64,000 nucleotides of DNA from Methylococcales bacterium (GCA_026399095.1 JAPLRP010000090.1:1-64000); one strand, 5' to 3'. Counted from the stretch's first letter, positions 1 through 8,904 are shown. Numbers and translations are program-made. The notes: generated by a model from the sequence alone, not told the origin.

Positions 1-264
1 GTCAACTCCGTGTCGACATTTAATTTTCGTTCCGTCCTGCCCGAGGTAAGTGACCTAACCCCGAAGAAGCCGACCATTATAACCCACCTGATCAACTTGT
101 CAACCGTCCGTGTTAACCACTCTAACAAACCCATAACCCTTACAGGCCCTGCCTTGAAAGAACTGCGTATTATACAGCTATCTCGACTTTCGTCAAATGG
201 TTACGATTTTTCTTTTTTATACACTACCAATTACAGACAATATATTGGCCATAAAGCAACAATA
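1..264. other. unresolved sequence left of the hsd pseudogene
   Basis: This stretch looks visibly richer in G and C than what follows up to about position 190. The plus strand carries an 88-residue open frame that matches no family I recognise. The minus strand is also open and runs off the window without a convincing start. Neither frame shows a ribosome-binding site or a domain signature. It could be the edge of another inserted or decayed element, but I cannot name it. Confidence 0.3.
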
Positions 265-1766
265 TCAAGCTGTTAATTTTAATAGCTCAAATACCACCTT
301 GGCAAAACCGGCCGCCTTAACGGGATTTGCTAATAATTGCATCATCTGATTATTGTGCGCATCACCACTATCCATAATGGCATCATCAACGACTTTGCTA
401 AAATCACCAAACATGGCTTGCTCTGCCGTGTTATTGGCAATTTGTTCCATCACCAAGCCATTTTCACGAACTGTATCCTTAAACGTATTCACATAATTAA
501 CCATATCCACTTCGGTTAAATGATCGGTAATAAAAAGCTCATTCAAGCGAATGATAATCTGTGAGATAAATTCTTCCTGCTTGTCTTTTTTTTTGCGGAC
601 CCCAAACCTTCACCAGGTTCTAACCTATACTCGCCCGAATCTTCTTTTAACTGTAAATCCTGCTGACGAATTGCAGAGAGACGATAGTGACTCAACTCTA
701 CCTCACTTATATCAATATCGTCTTCTTCCGGTGACGATTCGCGTAAATGTGGTCGTAGATTTCGAGCATACAAACTCAATTTCTCCAAGTCCTTGTCGTC
801 ATAATCAATAATCTGCAACATAAACTCATAAAAGCGCACAAAGGTACCCAGATCTTTTTTAAAGATTTCCAAGCTATCCTTTTTTCTTTTTTACAGTCCT
901 TAAAACTGTTTTCAGCGTTTGCCATTAACACGGCATCGGTGGTCTTTTTGGTACGCTCGACCATGTCTTTGCTTTTCTTATAAGTATAAATAGCTGATTT
1001 GTAACGTTTTTTACAACGCTCAACGGTGGGTTTAGAAATACTGGCAATGTCGGCATTACTTTTATTTTTACAAAAAAACGCTGTGTAAAACTGTTCCACT
1101 TCTTGCCAATTAAAAATACCGCTCGTCTTTAGCTTTTCAAATAGATCAAAGATTAAATCCGGATCTGATACATCAGCCAGCTCTGCTGTTTGGTAATAAG
1201 GCTGAAAAGCATCAAGAATATCCTGTGGGTCGTTAAAAAAATCCAATACAAACGAGCCAATTTCTGCTTTACCGGGATAAGTCCGATTAAGCCGTGACAA
1301 GTTTTGTCAGACACTCCACCCCGCCCAATTTTTTATCCACATACATGCCACAGAGCTTGGGCTGATCAAAACCGGTCTGGTATTTATTGGCGACAATCAT
1401 GATTTGATATTCATCAGAATCAAAAGCCTTACATTGATCCCTGCCTTTAAGATTGGGATTCATATTGCTTTCGGTAAACTTCTCACCCAGCAAACCTACA
1501 GCATTTGGGTCTTTATCGTTAAAGTCAACCTCGCCAGAAAAGGCCACCATGGCATGAATGTTTTGGTAACCCTGCGCTTTAATATATTTATCAAAGCCTA
1601 ATTTATAACGTACCGCTTCTTTGCTGTCTTCCAATACACCTTCGAGTCGACGCAATAAGGTAAACGGCAGAATGATACGACCTTACTGACTTTTTTTAAA
1701 ATCACCACGCAGTAAATTAGCTAAGGACTAAATGAATACGGCAAGGTTGTTGGTGTTTTGGGTCAT
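265..1766 (-). pseudogene. type I restriction fossil: hsdM start fused to hsdR end
   Basis: Seen: reading leftward from an ATG at 1766, the first 50 or so codons resemble the N-terminus of a HsdM methyltransferase (LANLLRGDFKKSQ, then ILPFTLLRRLEGVL), interrupted by TAG at about codon 13 and TAA at about codon 29. The frame then switches without a gap to the C-terminal half of a HsdR translocase (KYQTGFDQP, MYVDKKLGG, SRLNRTYPGK) and on to its C-terminal helical region. HsdR is split over four frames (about 1287-1655, 776-1300, 543-872, 265-546). The first shift is explained by one extra base after an AAAA run near 1300, and a later one lies at a run of T near 590. Inference: a deletion joined hsdM to hsdR, removing hsdS and most catalytic parts, and the remnant then decayed. 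No active restriction or methylation enzyme is expected from it. Confidence 0.85.
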
Positions 1767-1849
1767 CGTTCGCTGTTTGTTGTGGTTTTATTAAACGTTA
1801 AAAAATTGACTGGCTTGATGTGTACATTGTTAGATCAGCTTATGTTGGT

Positions 1850-2350
1850 AGAGATAATAACATCAATACTTTTTTTTAATTATTAAAATCAGTGGCTTAT
1901 TGATGGTTAACGGGTTTTTTTTTACGTCATAGATATTATTTTTGGTAATTTATAATATTAAGTTATCTTTCTTTATATTTTATTACTATTAGTTAGATAA
2001 CAATCTGTGAATAACCCCTTATTAAATATTTTAATCAGTGGCTTAGGTTTATTTTATAGTCGCTTGTTTACCTGTGTATAAGCGCTGTTTAAATAAACAG
2101 GAATATTAGTGTCCATTTTTATCCACATACTTGTTAACAAATTACGAGGCTTTATCCATAACGTTAACCACAAGCTATTACTTGAATTATAGGACAGCTT
2201 TAATCCCTTTCTGGCCTGTTATTTTGAGATTTTATCGGCATTCAGTGCGTTACTAATTGTGTTATTGCATCTTTGTTAATTCGAATTTACCAACACTTTT
2301 TTGTTATGTTTATAACAATTATTCTTAAATTAAGAAGGTTATCCCCAATG
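1850..2350. other. AT-rich DnaA-box cluster, candidate replication origin
   Basis: No gene is visible between 1767 and 2474. The sequence is strongly AT-rich from about 1850 to 2050 (long T and A runs). It carries DnaA-box-like 9-mers at 2006-2014 (TGTGAATAA), 2073-2081 (TGTGTATAA), 2119-2127 (TTATCCACA, exact consensus), 2152-2160 (TTATCCATA), 2164-2172 (TTAACCACA) and 2339-2347 (TTATCCCCA). In Vibrio and Escherichia relatives oriC lies on the mnmE/mnmG side of the dnaA region, and this block is in that position, downstream of mnmE. The partner genes mnmG, rsmG and parAB are not in the window. The dnaA-dnaN gap is the rival candidate. Confidence 0.5.
1887..2045. repeat. 13-bp direct repeat pair inside the AT-rich block
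   Basis: AATCAGTGGCTTA occurs exactly at 1887-1899 and again at 2033-2045. The pair flanks the most AT-rich portion of the DnaA-box block. Repeated short motifs of this kind occur in bacterial origins, but I know of no named protein that binds this word. Confidence 0.45.
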
Positions 2351-2370
2351 CAGCGTGGCTAAAAATAGGA

Positions 2371-2405
2371 AAAAAAAGGGCTTGTATTACTACAAACCCT
2401 TTTTC
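2371..2405. terminator. bidirectional terminator-like hairpin, repeat copy 3
   Basis: AAGGGCTTGTA, a four-base loop and TACAAACCCTT form an 11-bp stem with one mismatch. It has an A run before and a T run after, so it could end transcription on either strand. Two relatives of this hairpin lie near 2993-3020 and at 5544-5573, the latter just downstream of mnmE. Confidence 0.55.
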
Positions 2406-2474
2406 ATTGCTGTTTTAATTGGTGAAAGTGAAATATTTTGACGCAAAAAACGGATATTAAATTGTTCCAATCAA

Positions 2475-2801
2475 CTAGCATAATAATGCTGTGATAATTG
2501 TTATTTGCAATAATCCGACGCCAACGACCCAACGGATTAATTCTGCTTTAGTTTCGGAAAAATCAAGTTTAAGCTCTGACCTTACTAATTCAATCTTTAA
2601 TTTAGTCTCTTTTATTCTTGCGTCCAAATCTTTATTGGTAACTACATTTTCAAGATTATGTTTATGCTTAACATAATCAATCGTCGCATTAGCCGCTTGT
2701 CTATGTAGGCGTGTAATTGCTTCCGCTTGTGACTCACTCAAACCAGCTTATTTTAATTCTGTAACAAATTCGTGGCTGTCAAAAGTTAATGTCATCATCA
2801 T
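2475..2801 (-). pseudogene. DUF1640-like coiled-coil membrane protein with early stop
   Basis: The ORF track shows only a TTG-started 88-residue frame from 2741. The same frame extends upstream to ATG codons at 2801-2793 and reads TLTFDSHEFVTELK, then TAA (2750-2748), then AGLSESQAEAITRL. That is the usual N-terminus of DUF1640 proteins (related to the mitochondrial CCDC90 family) with one sense codon turned into a stop. The rest keeps a predicted coiled coil followed by one membrane segment near the C-terminus (RWVVGVGLLQITIITALL). A shortened protein might still be made from an internal start, but no good ribosome-binding site precedes the TTG. The cellular role of the family is unknown. 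Confidence 0.65.
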
Positions 2802-2954
2802 TACTACTACTAGGTATAAAATCAGATTACATTGTATAGTTAATAATCACCAGACATAAAAACGCCAGTATAAAACAACATAATTGACATTGATATGGCA
2901 ACACTGAAACTTTAATTCTACTTGTTGATTGTTATCCTTTTAAAAGCTGTTGGG

Positions 2955-3066
2955 GTAAGAAAAGGTAAAATAAAGGAAAATATTAGACAATAAAAAAGGA
3001 CGTGTATCGCTACAAGCCCTTATATAGTTTATTGGTTGTTTAGCTTGGTTATTTTCCTATGCAGAA
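2955..3066. repeat. direct repeat copy A of the mnmE-downstream segment
   Basis: From GTAAGAAAAGG at 2955 to TATATAGTT near 3030 the sequence closely matches 5507-5582, including the terminator-like hairpin. After a diverged stretch, the 18-bp mnmE-end sequence follows. The wider stretch 2802-3630 holds no gene apart from this repeat and the tRNA-Lys fragment. Confidence 0.75.
3049..3066 (-). other. att-like duplicate of the mnmE 3' end
   Basis: On the minus strand this reads TTCTGCATAGGAAAATAA. The last 18 bases of mnmE are TTCTGTATAGGAAAGTAA, a match at 16 of 18 positions. Islands of the SGI1 type recombine into exactly the last 18 bp of mnmE (trmE/thdF) and leave such a duplicate at their far end. 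That history is inferred here. Confidence 0.65.
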
Positions 3067-3326
3067 GATTACCTAATTAAATAAATCAATATGTTATACT
3101 TTTACAGGGGTAAATACGGGGTAAAAAGTGATACTTTTTAGTATTTTGACTAAAGAAAACTTATATTAATGGAACTACTAATATAAATAATAAACCTTAA
3201 TGCCGGCATTACCAAACACAAAAAGGCCTATATCAAACCAGTATAGTAGTGTCCCGCGAGAAATTTCAGACATAAAAAAAGCCCTTCGATAATTCGTAAG
3301 ACATTGATTCTGATGGTCTTTTATGA

Positions 3327-3370
3327 TGGGTCGTGCGCGATTCGAACGCGCGACCATCGCATTAAAAGCC
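3327..3370 (-). pseudogene. 3' fragment of a tRNA-Lys gene
   Basis: The minus strand reads GGCTTTTAATGC (anticodon TTT in context), then a variable region, then a perfect T arm GCGCG-TTCGAAT-CGCGC and the acceptor half ACGACCC plus A. This matches the 3' half of bacterial tRNA-Lys. Upstream of the anticodon there is no D arm and no GGGTCGT acceptor half, so no tRNA can be made. Such 3' fragments are typical relics of tRNA-targeted integration. Confidence 0.75.
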
Positions 3371-3630
3371 CCAGATTCACCGCTTTAAACTTCTTCTATC
3401 TCCTTATAATCAAAACGATAGCATACATAAGAGGTAGTTCCAAGTAGTGGATTGTTTTATGGAGATGCGCATTATTTGTGCACCAAAATGCGATGTTTAC
3501 CCCTAAAAGCGATGTTTAGGTATAACCTCACTCTGGCACATACCCGCTTGACTAGTGCTAGTGCGCCTAATTTTATTGCTGATCATCACATAAAACATAA
3601 TACAGATTTGCAAAACCAATCGGTCAAATT

Positions 3631-3960
3631 TTATACCAGTTCTACCAACAATTCCCCAGATGCAATTTTCTCTACAATAATCGGCAATAATCTATTAAAC
3701 CATTCCAGTAATTCTTTACGTCTAGTATTACCTACCCTTATCCAAATTAACGGCACTGGTTGCTCATCAGCGTTATGTAGGGTTACAAAATCTTCATCTT
3801 TACTGATAATAATACTTTTATTCTGCTTAGCCCATTTCCAAATATTCTGATCCGATGTTTCCATCATGTTTAAATCAGCAACATGTTTAGATTCATACCC
3901 ATGCTGCTCTAACATTCGAGCCAAGCCAATGGGTAACTGTGCATCGACTAAAAAACGCAT
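3631..3960 (-). CDS. DUF5615 PIN-like toxin-type protein
   Basis: This small protein (109 residues from the ATG at 3960) opens with MRFLVDAQLPIGLARML and has SKDEDF in the middle. These are the conserved acidic motifs of the DUF5615 PIN-like family, expected to form a magnesium-dependent ribonuclease fold. The ORF track begins three codons earlier at a TTG, but the ATG lies one base after the stop of the DUF433 gene and is the likelier start. Members of this family commonly sit directly behind a DUF433 gene and are read as toxin and antitoxin; that function is inferred from the pairing. It lies inside the mnmE-flanking island. Confidence 0.8.
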   Translation of the reverse strand: MRFLVDAQLPIGLARMLEQHGYESKHVADLNMMETSDQNIWKWAKQNKSIIISKDEDFVTLHNADEQPVPLIWIRVGNTRRKELLEWFNRLLPIIVEKIASGELLVELV

Positions 3961-3961
3961 T

Positions 3962-4186
3962 TTAAGCAACGCTTAGAATAGGATGATCCATCTGATGGGC
4001 TGCATACTCAAGCGATGCCTTAATGTCATCTGCTTCAAGATAGGGATAATCTTCTAAAATTTCCTCCTTACTTGCTCCCGATGCCAACATATCCAAGACA
4101 TCTTTTACTCTAATGCGCATGTTGCGAATACAAGGACGACCTCCACATATTTTAGGGTCAGTAGTAATTCTATTTAATTTAGTCAT
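3962..4186 (-). CDS. DUF433 antitoxin-type protein
   Basis: This 74-residue protein carries the DUF433 signature ITTDPKICGGRPCIRNMRI followed by VKDVLDMLASGASKEEILEDYP, a helix-turn-helix-like fold. DUF433 proteins are usually encoded immediately upstream of a PIN-domain or DUF5615 partner, as here with one base between stop and start. It would be expected to neutralise the partner and possibly to repress the pair. Its start at 4186 is an ATG. No clear operator was identified upstream. Confidence 0.82.
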   Translation of the reverse strand: MTKLNRITTDPKICGGRPCIRNMRIRVKDVLDMLASGASKEEILEDYPYLEADDIKASLEYAAHQMDHPILSVA

Positions 4187-4387
4187 TTGTTTTTCTTTTT
4201 ATGAAATATTTTTCCAAAACGCAATAACCCTTGAAAAGGTTATACGGCAAAACAACCAAGTTAGTAGTATAAAGCATCTAACATTGCCGGATCATTTCTT
4301 TTTGAAATAAACCTACAAAAGCAGTCACTTGTCGTTAAATTGACACTCCGCAATTACAAGAGGTAGTCATTTAAAAAAAAGCGGTAA

Positions 4388-4419
4388 CGTACTTCGCAAA
4401 AATGCCCAAGTGAAGTACG
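4388..4419. repeat. short inverted repeat between antitoxin and integrase remnant
   Basis: CGTACTTC at 4388-4395 is mirrored by GAAGTACG at 4412-4419 around a 16-base spacer. It lies just past the end of the integrase remnant. It could be a weak hairpin or a recombinase arm site; nothing decides between these. Confidence 0.35.
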
Positions 4420-4427
4420 CTATGTGA

Positions 4428-5456
4428 TTAAGCATAACTAAAATTATTTTGCTGTGGGTATGATGTGCCGAATATTATCGGTCCCGAATGAAAGGTGATG
4501 TGCTTACTTATACCTGCCGCCATTGCCCAGCGTAGCAATTCGATATTCATATAAGCTGAGTATCTAAGGCTCTGGAACACTCGCCCATTTTTTTCAAAAT
4601 TATTGATTAAGTTGTAAGCCTGTGGGGGGATGTCTAAATATTGGAGTTTAGTGGTTTTCTTTTGATTAAAGGTGATTCGATGAACACCATTAAACTCACT
4701 GATCTCTGACCAATCCATTTTATTAATGTCTGACCACCTAAGCCCTGTTAAGCAAGAAAATAAAAATGCCTCTTTTAATATGTCATAACGACAATCTGTT
4801 TTCACTAAAGCCCTAAGCTCATTAAGCCCCAAATAAATGCGCTCACTACTTATGGCGGTTATTCCTTTGACTTGTTTTAAGGGGTTTTTAGTGATGATCT
4901 CTTTTGAATAAGCCTCATTTATAACCGCTCTCACCTTATTAAAATAACTGGATGCTGTTCCGGAACTGATAAGGTTACCTGTCTTTGTTTTAGCTTGTGA
5001 ATCAAAATAAGTTCTAACACCATTTACCCAATCAACTGTGACTTGCTCGAATGTTAAGTTTTCATCAGGATGATAGCGCTTAAGATGGATTAAAACCGCT
5101 TGCCATAAGTCATAGTTTTTAGAGCTGGCGTTAGTCTTTTTAGTCTCCATGACCTTATTGAAGAAACTGTAAAAATTGGTGCTGATTGTATTGGCGCAGG
5201 TAAAACCATGCTGACCGCATGCTGCTTCTGCAATTCGTTTAGCTTTAATCTGCTCGGCTAATAGAAGAGTTTCTTTATTGTGCTGTTTTTCGGGTTTGCT
5301 AGATGGGTGAGTATGCAGGAATAAATCTAATTGCTCACGATTTCTATCGTGCGTGGTTTTCCCGTTTTCATCGGTGCGACTGCCATACCATTAAACTAGT
5401 CTTATTGATTGTTTATCGCCATCTTTATTGATGCGCTTCTCGATTGTAATCTTCAT
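4428..5456 (-). pseudogene. tyrosine recombinase (integrase) remnant
   Basis: The ORF track shows 240 residues from 5150. The same frame continues upstream to an ATG at 5456 (MKITIEKRINKDGDKQSIRLV), broken only by TAA near codon 22. The remnant keeps a SAM-like core-binding region and the first catalytic arginine motif (LTGLRWSDINKMDW). Near the end, ITFHSG should lead into the conserved HxxR box, but the reading collapses and stops, so the second arginine, histidine and nucleophilic tyrosine are missing. It resembles the recombinases with a phage-integrase SAM-like domain that are common in Bacteroidetes more than classic P4-type integrases. It reads away from mnmE and adjoins the mnmE-end repeat, so it is probably the former integrase of this island. 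Confidence 0.82.
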
Positions 5457-5506
5457 TGAATTTTACCCATTTTTACCCCTGCAATATTTTCTGGGGTAAT
5501 ATAGGC

Positions 5507-5582
5507 GTAAGAAAAGGTAAAGTAAAGGAAAACATAAGACAATAAAAAAGGGTGTGTATCACTACAAACCCTTATATAGTTG
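5507..5582. repeat. direct repeat copy B next to mnmE
   Basis: The sequence from GTAAGAAAAGGTAAAG to TATATAGTT is closely matched at 2955-3030. It contains the mnmE terminator hairpin. Together with the duplicated mnmE tail it marks both ends of a 2.6-kb inserted segment. Confidence 0.75.
5544..5573 (-). terminator. rho-independent terminator downstream of mnmE
   Basis: Read leftward it is AAGGGTTTGTA, loop GTGA, TACACACCCTT, then a run of T. The 11-bp stem has a single mismatch. It lies about 50 bases past the mnmE stop codon and fits the end of the rpmH-to-mnmE transcript. Confidence 0.75.
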
Positions 5583-5619
5583 ACTTTGTTTAGTTGTTGT
5601 TTTCGGTTGTTTTACCTTA

Positions 5620-5637
5620 TTACTTTCCTATACAGAA
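5620..5637 (-). other. mnmE-end attachment-site core
   Basis: The last 18 bases of mnmE, TTCTGTATAGGAAAGTAA, encode FCIG K and the stop. This is the segment used as attB by SGI1-family islands. A second copy with two changes lies at 3049-3066. The mnmE copy keeps the reading frame intact, as expected if recombination restored the gene end. Confidence 0.6.
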
Positions 5638-6963
5638 GCTGGAAAATATCTTTCCCAATAAATCGTCAGAGGTAAAGGTTCCGGTAATTTCTGAAAGACT
5701 CATTTGTGCTTGCCTTAAATCTTCTGCAACCAACTCACCTGCTTGGGTAATTTGTAATTGGTTTAAAGCACTTGCTACAAACTCGCAGCCTATTCTTAGA
5801 GCTTCTATGTGACGTCTTCTGGCAATAAATACGTTGTCGGTGGCTTCATTAAAACCAACACTTTGTTTGAGATGTTCTTTTAATAAGTCCATACCCTCAC
5901 CGGTTTTTATGGACAAGTAACAACTGTAGCCATTTTCTGTTTGTTTTATTTCCGGCTCTTTGCATAACAGGTCTATTTTGTTGTAAACCTTGGTTATGTC
6001 AATATTGCTCGGCAAGGTTTTTAATAACTCTTCTGTTTCAGGTTCTCTGGCATCGATAAGTAGTAATATTTTATCGGCTTTTAAAAGTTCTTCGTGTGCT
6101 CTGCGTATGCCTTCTTTTTCTATCGAATTATCACTTTCCCGTAAACCTGCGGTATCTATGATGTGTAAAGGCATGCCATCAAGCTGAATACGCTCTCTAA
6201 GCACATCTCTCGTTGTTCCTGCTATATCGGTGACTATTGCCGCTTCGTGTCCTGCCAAGGCATTCAGTAAGCTTGATTTTCCTGCATTGGGTTTTCCTGC
6301 CAAAACGACCGTCATACCATCGCGCAGTAATCGACCTTGTTGTGCTGTTTTTTGTATCTGTTGGATGCTTTGTAATAATCTAACTATGCGCTTTTCAACA
6401 ACGCCATCGGTTAGAAAATCTATTTCTTCATCAACAAAGTCTATAGCGGCTTCAACGTAAATACGAAGCTCTGTAAGTTCTGTAACCAGTTCATTGATTT
6501 GTGTAGAAAAAACACCTTGCATGGATTTTTGTGCAGAACGAGCAGATTGTTCGGTAGTACTTTCTATTAAATCAGCAACAGCTTCAGCTTGGGCCAAGTC
6601 GAGTTTATTATTTAGAAAAGCGCGTTCTGTAAATTCACCTGGATTAGCTAATCGGGCACCGAGTGAAAGCACTCGCTGTAACAGCATGTCCAATACAACC
6701 GAGCCACCATGTCCTTGCAATTCAAGTATATCCTCACCTGTATAAGAAGCAGGTGCAGGGAAATAAAGACTGATACCGGAATCAATGATGCAACCATCAT
6801 TATCTATAAATGATGTAAATAATGCGTGGCGAGGAATTAATGATTTATTGAGGAGGTGTTTGGCAATTTCAGTCACATTTGTTCCTGAAATTCGAATAAT
6901 ACCAACACCGCCATTCCCTGGCGGTGTTGCAATTGCTGCAATGGTATCTGGATTTAAAAGCAA
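5620..6963 (-). CDS. mnmE: tRNA uridine-5-carboxymethylaminomethyl modification GTPase MnmE
   Basis: MnmE works with MnmG in the cytoplasm to place the (carboxymethyl)aminomethyl group on U34 of certain tRNAs. The 447-residue length is normal. The N-terminal tetrahydrofolate-binding domain ([20 protein letters not shown]) is followed by helices enclosing a G domain near residue 225 with [23 protein letters not shown] and NKID. The invariant C-terminal CIGK is present. The start lies one base after the yidC stop, so the two are co-transcribed. The usual neighbour mnmG is not downstream; the island remnant lies there instead. Confidence 0.97.
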   Translation of the reverse strand: MLLNPDTIAAIATPPGNGGVGIIRISGTNVTEIAKHLLNKSLIPRHALFTSFIDNDGCIIDSGISLYFPAPASYTGEDILELQGHGGSVVLDMLLQRVLSLGARLANPGEFTERAFLNNKLDLAQAEAVADLIESTTEQSARSAQKSMQGVFSTQINELVTELTELRIYVEAAIDFVDEEIDFLTDGVVEKRIVRLLQSIQQIQKTAQQGRLLRDGMTVVLAGKPNAGKSSLLNALAGHEAAIVTDIAGTTRDVLRERIQLDGMPLHIIDTAGLRESDNSIEKEGIRRAHEELLKADKILLLIDAREPETEELLKTLPSNIDITKVYNKIDLLCKEPEIKQTENGYSCYLSIKTGEGMDLLKEHLKQSVGFNEATDNVFIARRRHIEALRIGCEFVASALNQLQITQAGELVAEDLRQAQMSLSEITGTFTSDDLLGKIFSSFCIGK

Positions 6964-6964
6964 A

Positions 6965-8677
6965 TTAACCTGCTTTTTCTATTTGCTTGGTAATGTAAGT
7001 TTGTTGAATGATAGACAGGGTGTTATTAATAACCCAGTATAAAACCAAACCTGCTGGAAAAAATAGAAAGAAAATAGTAAAGACGATTGGAAACATCTTC
7101 ATTACTTTAGCTTGAATCGGATCAATCGGTGCAGGATTTAAACTTTGCTGAATTTTCATGGTAACACCCATGATTAATGGCAAAATGTAGAACGGATCCT
7201 GTATTGATAAATCTTGTATCCACAGCATAAACGGTGCTTGTCTAAACTCTACTGTTTCACTTAATACCCAATACAAAGCCATAAAAACAGGAATTTGTAT
7301 CAGGATAGGTAAACAACCACCTAATGGATTAACTTTTTCTTTTTTGTACAAGCCCATCATTTCAGTATTAAAACGTGGTCTGTCATCAGCAAAACGTTCT
7401 TGAAGTTCTTTAAGACGCGGCTGAATTTTACGCATTTTAGCCATTGATTTGAAACTGGCTTGCGATAATGGGAAGAACAATAATTTAATACACAGTGTTA
7501 CACCTATAATGGCCACACCCCAATTACCGATAAAATTATGAATAATATTCAATAATGAGTAAATGGGTTTACCAATAAAGGTTAATACACTGTAATCAAC
7601 AGTCAGTTCCAGGCCTGGTGCTATTGCTTCCATCATCGGCTGGATTTTAGGACCGGCAAATAATTGGGAAACAAATTGTGCATTGGTATTTGCTGCAACA
7701 GTAACTGTTGGAGAGTAGGTACCTATGACATATCGACCATCTTTAAGTTCTTTAGTGTAAAAGTGATTTTCTTGATCAGCAGGTGGAATCCAAGCTGAAG
7801 CAAAATAATGTTGAATCATTGCTGTCCAACCGCCTTTACTGGTGACATCGAGCGTTTCATCTGCCATGTCATCAAAACTAATTTTTTGGTATTTGCTTTT
7901 TTCGGTATAAATAACGCCACCATCATAAGCTCTCATACCACCTGTCAGCATATTACCCTTGCCTTCGGTGTTTTGTGCTTTTAATAGTTGACTGTATTGT
8001 CTACCTGACCAGGGTTTTCCGGAGTTATTGTTAACTTTTTGATCGAGTTTTATCTCATAACTTCCACGTTTAAAGGTGAAAATTTTTGTTATTTCAAGAC
8101 CTTGGTTGTCCGTCCATTTCAACGGAACTATCAAACTATCCTGACCGGGTTCTAATGTATAACTATCTTGCTCATTAGCAAAAACAGTATAGTGATTAGG
8201 CGCTGCAGCAAAGCCGCTATCAGCTATCAATCCACTTTGTGCTACAAATATTTTTTCTTGATTATTATTAAATAAGCGCACAGGAGCTGAATCAATTTCA
8301 GCTACTTCCATTCCAACCATTTTACGTAAGCTATTAACTACGTTGTTTGCTTTTTCTACCGGGTAGTCTAATAAATCCAGATTAGTTACTGTGCCGCCTT
8401 GTAAATCAATTTCAAGGGCAATTACGTCTGTTTTAATTTTAACTGTTTTAGCGGTTGATGCTACTGCAACAGGAGAAGCTACAGGATTTTGTAATGTAGA
8501 TTCAGCTTGAAGTGAAGCCTCTGCAGTAGTTGGTAAATCTTCTTTAGCTTTAATGCCTTCCTGACTTACAATTGCAGCAACTTCGGGCTTTGGACCATAG
8601 TCTTGCTCCCAAGCCTGCCACAGCATAAATACAAGCATTGCAAAAGTAACGACGAGTACAAATCTTAAATTATCCAT
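6965..8677 (-). CDS. yidC: membrane protein insertase YidC
   Basis: YidC inserts and folds inner-membrane proteins alone or with SecYEG. The 570-residue protein has the gammaproteobacterial layout: an N-terminal membrane anchor (residues about 5-22), a large periplasmic domain, and the conserved C-terminal core of five membrane segments containing [20 protein letters not shown] and [20 protein letters not shown]. It ends in the family's usual C-terminal segment ([16 protein letters not shown]). Its start at 8677 follows the yidD stop by two bases, and mnmE follows directly. Confidence 0.97.
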   Translation of the reverse strand: MDNLRFVLVVTFAMLVFMLWQAWEQDYGPKPEVAAIVSQEGIKAKEDLPTTAEASLQAESTLQNPVASPVAVASTAKTVKIKTDVIALEIDLQGGTVTNLDLLDYPVEKANNVVNSLRKMVGMEVAEIDSAPVRLFNNNQEKIFVAQSGLIADSGFAAAPNHYTVFANEQDSYTLEPGQDSLIVPLKWTDNQGLEITKIFTFKRGSYEIKLDQKVNNNSGKPWSGRQYSQLLKAQNTEGKGNMLTGGMRAYDGGVIYTEKSKYQKISFDDMADETLDVTSKGGWTAMIQHYFASAWIPPADQENHFYTKELKDGRYVIGTYSPTVTVAANTNAQFVSQLFAGPKIQPMMEAIAPGLELTVDYSVLTFIGKPIYSLLNIIHNFIGNWGVAIIGVTLCIKLLFFPLSQASFKSMAKMRKIQPRLKELQERFADDRPRFNTEMMGLYKKEKVNPLGGCLPILIQIPVFMALYWVLSETVEFRQAPFMLWIQDLSIQDPFYILPLIMGVTMKIQQSLNPAPIDPIQAKVMKMFPIVFTIFFLFFPAGLVLYWVINNTLSIIQQTYITKQIEKAG

Positions 8678-8679
8678 TC

Positions 8680-8904
8680 TTATTTACCAAATTTTTCTGG
8701 AACGGGATCGATACCACCTTCATGAAAAGGGTGGCATTTTAATAATCTTTTGAAAGTGAGATAAGAGCCAATGATGAAACCATGGCTTTGAAGTGCTTCT
8801 AAGGAATAACTTGAGCAGCTTGGATAAAAACGACAGTTAGATCCAAGCAAAGGACTAATAAAGTATTTATAAAACTTTATTATTGCTATGAGCATGAATC
8901 GCAT
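8680..8904 (-). CDS. yidD: membrane protein insertion efficiency factor YidD
   Basis: This 74-residue protein has the YidD hallmarks [19 protein letters not shown] and a C-terminal [13 protein letters not shown]. It is a small membrane-associated protein that helps YidC-dependent insertion. It overlaps the end of rnpA by 19 bases and sits immediately before yidC, the standard order. No odd features. Confidence 0.95.
   Translation of the reverse strand: MRFMLIAIIKFYKYFISPLLGSNCRFYPSCSSYSLEALQSHGFIIGSYLTFKRLLKCHPFHEGGIDPVPEKFGK

Noticed and set aside
10-276. 88-residue plus-strand ORF at the left edge
   Set aside because: No ribosome-binding site, no family signature, and it ends in the hsd pseudogene; kept only as an unresolved stretch.
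3452-3850. 132-residue plus-strand ORF
   Set aside because: It is largely the antisense of the DUF5615 gene, whose motifs are clear on the minus strand.
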